Origin: Hedera helix
Lineage: Eukaryota; Streptophyta; Magnoliopsida; Apiales; Araliaceae
Assembly (NCBI GenBank): GCA_947179155.2
Contig: OX359270.1
Coordinates: 9,509,222 to 9,573,221 of the forward strand
Length of the DNA stretch: 64,000 nucleotides
Direction: 5' to 3'
The translations under genes and the position numbers were made by a program. The notes under the pieces were generated by a model. The model did not search any database. It saw nothing but the letters and a program-made list of their open reading frames with translations, and had not been told where the DNA came from. Of the stretch, positions 57,960-64,000 are shown one piece after another. Position 1 is the first letter of the stretch. Each line of letters begins with the position of its first letter.

Positions 57960-60900
57960 AAATTTCGTCCCCGAAATTTACGTACCTGACATTTCGAAGA
58001 GATCAGCATACTTAGCTCTCATTTCAGATTCTATCTCCTAGGTCATTTCCTCAATATCTTAATTTTTTCATAAAATCTTGACTCGAGGTATAGTCTTTGA
58101 GCGTAAGATCTGCTCCTTTCTATCCAAGATCTTGACAGGTACCTCCTCATACGTTAAATCATCCGCTATCTCATCTGGCTCCAACTCAATAATGGGATTT
58201 GGGTCCTTCACATATTTACGTAATATAGATATGTGAAAAAACGTTATGAATGCGGGACATGTTTGGTGGTAGAGCTAGTCTGCAGGCCACATTTCCTATT
58301 TGGTCAAGGATTTCAAATGGGCTAATAAATCAAGGATTGAGCTTTCCTCTCTTTCCAAACCTTGTAATTCCTTTCCATGGAGAAACACGTAAGAATACAT
58401 GATCTCAAATGTTGAAACTTTCGTCCTTTCGATGAAGATCATCATAACTCTTCTGTCGTTCTTGTGCAGTTTGTATTCGTCATCTGATTATTTGGATCTT
58501 TTATGTTGTCATGCGCACAAGCTCAGGTCCCAATAATTTGCTTCTCCCACCTCATTCCAACATACTAGAGAGCGACACTTTCGTCCATACAAAGCTTCAA
58601 ATGGAGCCACTAATATACTTACTTGATAACTGTTGTTGTAGGAGAATTCAACCAACGGTAAATACTTGTCCCAACTTTTTTTGAAATCTAACACATAAAG
58701 CCTTAATAAATCTTTAAGAGTCTGAATTGTCCTTTTCAATTGTCCATCTGTTTAGGGATGATAAGCAGAACTAAATCGTAGTTTGGTGCCCATAGCTTTT
58801 TGTAAACTGATCCAAAATCATGAAGTGAATCTAGGGTCCCGATCAAAAACTATGGATACTGGCATGCCATGCATTCTCACAATCTCACTTATGTACATAT
58901 TAGCTAGACGCTCAAGTGAATACTTTTCTCGAATAAGTAAGAAATGAGTGGACTTGATCAATCTATCTACAATGACCTAAATCGCATCCAAGCCTTGAGA
59001 AACTTTGGGAAGACCCGTCACAAAATCCATATTGATGTGTTCACACTTCCATTAGGGAACATCAAGTGGTTGTAATGGACCCTTAGGCACTTGATGCTCC
59101 GCTTTGACACGTTAACATGTTAAACACCTCGAGACAAACTCAACGATCTCCTTCTTCATATTGCTCCACCAAAATGTATGTTGAAGGTCACGATACATTT
59201 TGGTACTTCCAGGATGAATTGCAAACGATGTATTGTGTGCCTCCATCATGATTTTATACTTCAATTCAGGGTCATTAGAAACACAGAGTCGAGAGTTGAC
59301 TCGAAGTATCCCTTTCTCATTAATTCTTACTTCTGGAATATCACCTTATTATACTTTCCTTATCATATTTATCAGTTCTAGATCAGTAGCTTAAGCAGCT
59401 TTAACTTTATCGATTAAAGTCGGTTCTACTCATATGTGCACGATCCTCATCTGGGTCCCTGGTGACTTTATCTCTATTTCCATCTTTTGTAAATCGTAAA
59501 AAATGCGCCTTTGTGTTGTTAGTATTATATTTGTACTCACATATGATCTTCTACTTAATACATCAGCTACCACGTTCGCCTTTCTTGGGTGGTACTGGAT
59601 AATGTAGTCATAATCCTTTAAAAGCTTAAGCCAACATCGCTGTCGCATGTTGAGTTCTATTTGGGTGAAGAAATATTTAAGACTTTTATGATCTATAAAG
59701 ATCTCCACCTTTTCCCCGTACAAGTAGTGTCTCCAGATCTTCAATGCGAAAACGACCACTACTAACTCTAGATCATGAATAGGATAATTTTTCTCATAAT
59801 CTTTGAGTTGTCGAGAGGCGTAAGCTATAACTTTCTCGTGTTGCATAAGAACGCCTCCTAGACCACTACTCGAAGCATCGCTGTAGATAATAAATCCTGC
59901 TGATCCTGATGGTATAGTCAGAACCGGGGCTGAAACGAGTCTTCTCTTGAGTTCTTGAAAGATTTTCTCACATTCCTTACTCCATTCAAATTTTGTATTT
60001 TTCCAAGTCAGCTAAGTTAGTGGAGTGACAATTCGGGAAAAATCTTCTACAAATCTCCGATAATAACTAGCTAGACCCAGAAAACTTCGTACTTTGGTTA
60101 CTGTCTTAGGTTGCTCCTCGTTTAAAATTACTTCAATCTTTGTAGGATCAATTGATATTCCTTGTTTAGAAATCACATGCCCAAGGAATGTTACTTCCTC
60201 AAGCCAGAACTCGCATTTCTTCAACTTAGCATATAACTTATTTTCACGTAACTTTTGAAGTATTAATCGCAAGTGACGTTCATGATCCTCGCGACTCTTG
60301 GAGTATATGAGGATGTCATCAATAAAGACAACCACAAAATGATCCAAATATTCTTTGAATATTCGGTTCATCATGTCCATGAATTCTGCATGAGAATTAG
60401 TTAGTCCAAAAGGCATGACTAAGAACTCGTAATGGCCACAGCGAGTTCTGAAGGCAGTCTTTGGAACGTCATCAGCTTTAACCTTTAACTGATTACAGCC
60501 AGATCAGAGATCGATCTTTGAAAAATACTGAGCACCTTGTAATTGATCAAACAAGCCATCAATTCGAGGTAACAGATACCTATTCTTGATGGTGAGATGA
60601 TTCAACTCTCGATAGTCAATGCACAACCTCATACTCCCATCCTTCTTTTTTACAAATAGAACAGGGGCACCCCAAGGTGATGTACTTGGTCGTATAAAAT
60701 CGGTATCTAGGAGATCCTGAAGTTGGACTTTTAACGTTTGAAGTTCTATGGGAGTCATTCGATATGGGGCTTTAGAAATAGGTTTAATACCGGGTTCAAG
60801 GTCAATACAGAATTCAATTTTGCGGTCTACGAGTAGGCCATAATACCGGGTTCAAGGTCAATACATCAAGAAATTCATTAACAATAGGAATATTGTTCAA

Positions 60901-61430
60901 GTTTATCGAGTTTTTATTTAGATCAGTGATATGAGCTAGAAAGGCTTGACATCCATATTTTAATAAACGAATGGTTTTATGGCTAGAAATAACGATTACA
61001 GATTTCAAAGGTTTGGTTGCTTGAATTTGCATGATAGGTTGGTTAGGAATATGAAAGTTAATAAGCTTATGGAAGCAATCAATTTTAATATGATGGGTAG
61101 TCAACCAATCAATTCCTAAATCACATCAAATTTCATGCATTTTCAAAGAGATAAGGTCAACGGGTAGGGTAAGGTTATTGATTTGAACCAAGCAAGATTT
61201 ATAAACAGTAGATGTAATGGCCATTTTCCCAAATGGAGTTTCAACACATAAGTCAAAGTCTAAATTTTTAGGAATCAAATTTAAATGTTGAGCACATGCA
61301 GATGAGAAAAAAGAGTGAGTAGAACCAGTATCTAATAGGGCATAGACTTCACAAGAGGTTCAGGTTTCATGCCTTCTAAGATGTTGTAACAAAAGCCCTC
61401 TATTGGACTACAGATTTTCCCTTATCTGTG
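57960..61430 (-). pseudogene. Chromovirus Pol remnant: PR, RT, RNase H, integrase, chromodomain
   Basis: On the - strand: a protease region with LDFDLCVETPFGKMAITST near 61260 (its catalytic DTG is not intact); reverse transcriptase 60758-60012 with RLCIDYRELN and the catalytic FVVVFIDDILIYSKS; RNase H about 59910-59430 with IYSDASSSGLGG and FIDHKSLKYF; integrase about 59300-58500 with an HHCC-type segment, FDRDPRF and PFEALYGRK; chromodomain about 58130-57985 with RVKIL and EIESEMRAKYADLFE. At least a dozen stops are scattered through it, several being CGA to TGA, CAG to TAG or TGG to TAG/TGA changes. It is not translatable. Integrase aids targeting to heterochromatin through the chromodomain in this group. 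Confidence 0.8.
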
Positions 61431-61479
61431 CTAACCTTTGGAGCCATCATCGCTGCTAGACTTGATTTTGTGATAGGAC

Positions 61480-62545
61480 AAAATCAGGCAATATGACATT
61501 CTTTCCCACAATTATAACAAGACTTAGATTGCTGAGTACAGTTTGGACTGATGTGAACCTCCTGACCACACCTGTGGCATTTTACGGGTGTTCGATCTCC
61601 TCTCCTTGAAACTATTACTGGTGTTGATGTTGGTGCTGACGCCTTTTTGTGATCGTTGTGAGATCTTTTTCTCTTGAAATTATTCACTTGTTTCTCCCCT
61701 TCTGTTATCTGGACCGGAATTACCACCGAAGTGGTTACTATTTTCGAAATAAGCATTGTCGCCTCTTCGGTTCTTATTCCGGTAATTGTTTTTGTTATTT
61801 CTTCCTCTTGGTTGGTCATTGGCTCTTGGTTGCAATATCTCATCTTCTTGTTCAACCCTTTAAGCCATATCTACCATATCTAAATATAGACAAAGTTTGT
61901 GAGAGATAAGGTGCCGGTGAATTTTAGGTCTCAAGCCTCGTAAGAACATGCGAGACTTTCAGGCTTCATCGTCCACCAAATAAGGCGCGAATCAAGATAA
62001 CACCGAAAACTTGGCTTCGTATTGATAAACAGTCATGTTCCCTTGTTCTAGTTTAATAAATTCTACCTCTTTCATACGGCGGACACTTTCTGGAAAAAAA
62101 ATTCATTAAACAAATCCTGAAACTCCGTCCAGGACATCTCAAGTGCTGATTAATGGGTACACTTTATCGATTCCCACCAATGGTCTGCTTCTCCTTTTAG
62201 CATGAAGGTAGCAAATGGAACTTTCTGATCATCAGTGCAGCACAGAACATCAAATATCTTTGTCATTTGCTTCAGCCATGCCTCTGCCTTAAGTAGGTCC
62301 GACTTCCCGAAAAATTCGGGTGGTCCCAACTCCTTAAACTGCTTCGCAGTGACCATCCTTGATTCACCAGCATTTCCACCGGTGGGAGTTCCTCTCGCTT
62401 GATTTTGCATGAATTGTATAAAGTTTCTAAAGAAACCATCATAATTCATATGGCCACCTGCATTATTTTCGAAAGCTGCAGGAGGATTATTTGTAGCCTC
62501 TTGGTTTTCTGTGGCATAATTCATCTCTTGGTTTTCAGATGTCAT
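61480..62545 (-). pseudogene. Chromovirus Gag remnant
   Basis: The frame opens MTSENQEMNYATENQEA at 62545 and runs 131 codons to a stop at 62150, including FKELGPPEFFGKSDLLKAEA and EADHWWES (Retrotrans_gag). After the stop and a frameshift in a T run near 62095 it continues with YQYEAKFSVLSRFAPYLVD. A zinc knuckle pair CHRCGQEVHISPNC and CYNCGKECHIA lies at 61580-61490; the first knuckle has Val for the usual Gly. Several breaks make it inactive. Confidence 0.78.
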
Positions 62546-62720
62546 TCTGAAATATGGTCACAAAACAAATGTTAGTTTAAACAAACTAACTTGTCACTTT
62601 TTGTTTCATTCAAGCCAACTAGCTAAATTTAACTTAGGTAGGACACACTAGCGAAGGATTCTAATCGTCTCTTCCTTCCTAGTTCTAATCCTATATCTTA
62701 ATGCAAGATTATATCCTTAA

Positions 62721-62732
62721 ACTCTGATACCA
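62721..62732 (-). other. Chromovirus primer-binding site
   Basis: On the - strand TGGTATCAGAGT, the complement of the 3' end of initiator tRNA-Met, lies two bases downstream of the 5' LTR end. Confidence 0.82.
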
Positions 62733-62734
62733 AC

Positions 62735-64000
62735 TGTGACACCCCCAAATCGGGCCCACACCACATAATTTAAGTCATCAAAAGATTACAACAAAATTAT
62801 CACAATACACTGTACAGTACCCAATAATACACAACTAAATCTTCAGGATTATTACTCTTCGACAATAAAGTGAAAACTACTATAACAACTATCTCAAACC
62901 GTTACTCCATTCCCCTTTCCTCCCCGCTAGTCCCGGCTACGTTTGCATTTCCTGAATAATTGAACAAAAAGGAAAGGGTGAGCTCAAATAACCTAGTAAG
63001 AAATATCATAACTAAGATAATGAAAAATGAATTATTCTTAGCCTTAAACAATTGAGTTCTTAATTGAATATAATAGACAACAAGTTTTAAATCAACAACT
63101 GCAGTTGAGTTGTCAATAGAGTAATATAAACAACAAGATTTAAATCAACAATAACAGTTAAGTTTTTAAACAACGTTCAACTGCCGTAAAATAACCACCA
63201 CTAAGAGAATCAAGTAGATCATGATGTCTACTAGCCTCTTTTTTTAAGAAAATCACCGTCAACTTTTATCATCTGAAATGCCACTGGCCATGATCATGCC
63301 AAACAACAGTTCTTTTTTGCCCCCGACCAAAGAGAACATTCATTACGTGTCCTTGTCATCCGACAAAAGACACCCAACAATTATATCGCCTTTATCCTAT
63401 ATCGCCTCTAACCTATATCGCCTTTAACTTATCATCTGTGCCCCAAGCCACATATATTTATAACCAACTGATACTTGATGATTGAGATAGTAACAGAGAT
63501 ATAAATAATGAATAGAAAAAACATGATAAATAATAACATTAGGAGTTAGCAAATTTTACTTTGTCCAGATTTAAATAATGTCCAAATTGTCAACATGATG
63601 TATAGGAAAAGGTATCCAAGTCCAGTAATAATGTCCAAGATCCACATGGATGAAGTTCAACGGTAAGGTTTACGGTACAAGAAATTAAACCAAAATGTTC
63701 ACAGTTCAAAAGTTCAAGGTCCATAAGTTCTCAGTTCAAATATGACAATGGAAATTTAATAGGAATGTTCTTGTCAAAGGGTATTAGATGAAGTGCAAAC
63801 TATTAAGGGAATATTAATGAATTATTAATTCATGAATTTTCACCGTTTAATTACATTAGAGGTACAAATGAGATACTTTCTTACCGTAATAAATTTAAGT
63901 GATAGAAGATGAAAAAGATGGTATCCCTTATAAATAAAAAAGAAAATGATATCCTTTTATAATGATGAAGAGAATGATACCCCTTACCATAATAAGTTTA
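62735..64000 (-). repeat. Chromovirus 5' LTR, cut by the window end
   Basis: It begins TGTGACACCCCCAAATCGGG on the + strand and follows the other two LTR copies to the last base, where the 43-bp array is just entered (GATACCCCTTACCATAATAAG). The remainder, including the promoter, lies outside. Confidence 0.82.

Larger units (their letters stand above)
50380..64000 (-). mobile_element. Ty3/gypsy chromovirus (Tekay/Del-like), nested, right end outside window
   Basis: On the - strand: 5' LTR 62735 to beyond 64000, primer site TGGTATCAGAGT (62732-62721), gag, protease, reverse transcriptase, RNase H, integrase and chromodomain (to about 57960), then the 3' LTR 57943-50380. The 3' LTR is split by a 5.9-kb Athila-like element. 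Domain order and the terminal chromodomain place it among chromoviruses. Many stops show it is inactive. It abuts an older LTR of its own family at 50379/50380. Confidence 0.8.

Noticed and set aside
61649..61909. Two + strand frames
   Set aside because: They are antisense to the chromovirus Gag zinc-knuckle region.

Overview
The window is nuclear DNA of a flowering plant, most likely a eudicot. It is strongly AT-rich, its genes have GT-AG introns, the protein families are plant types (FANCM, an organelle-type deoxynucleoside kinase, a subgroup-4 R2R3-MYB), and most of the rest is LTR retrotransposons with initiator-Met or Asp-type primer sites, MITEs and a gene-capturing MULE. I cannot name the species. 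No tRNA, rRNA, CRISPR or prokaryotic feature was seen.

Three genes look intact. (1) The 3' half of a FANCM-like DNA helicase gene on the + strand (five exons, 3308-8225); its helicase exons lie left of the window. (2) A complete deoxynucleoside kinase gene on the - strand (five exons, 14888 down to 10409, 604 aa), tail-to-tail with FANCM, with a helix-hairpin-helix segment ahead of the kinase domain and a perfect E2F consensus beside its TATA box. (3) A complete R2R3-MYB repressor gene on the + strand (three exons, 35480-36879, 279 aa) with a bHLH-binding signature, an EAR motif and a cysteine cluster. Exon phases close exactly in all three.

The rest is mobile DNA and its decay products. Left part: a LINE remnant (1426-2085), a pol-less copia-type LTR element inside the last FANCM intron (5279-6881), a Stowaway MITE in the FANCM 3' region and an RNase-H-like remnant (16105-16460). 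Centre-left: a gypsy element with an exact 5-bp target-site duplication (16688-25027) that contains a hAT-type MITE in gag and a decayed copia element (about 19469-24647). Centre: a 4.2-kb solo LTR with exact duplication (28634-32844), then a Pack-MULE (33070-34889) that captured the 5' end of a DEM/CYPRO4/VID27-like gene and was itself hit by a hAT-type MITE. Right third: a truncated copia gag-pro with its LTR (about 43440-45409), a 1.8-kb solo LTR (45614-47439), then a nest: an older chromovirus LTR (47944-50379), apparently entered by a chromodomain-bearing Ty3/gypsy element on the - strand (50380 to beyond 64000), whose own 3' LTR was later split by a young pol-less Athila-like element (about 51471-57394).

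The three genes form no operon or pathway. FANCM and the kinase are both genome-maintenance functions placed convergently about 2.2 kb apart. The MYB is an independent transcriptional repressor. Insertion order can be read from target duplications and nesting in several places, which makes the window a good record of transposon succession.
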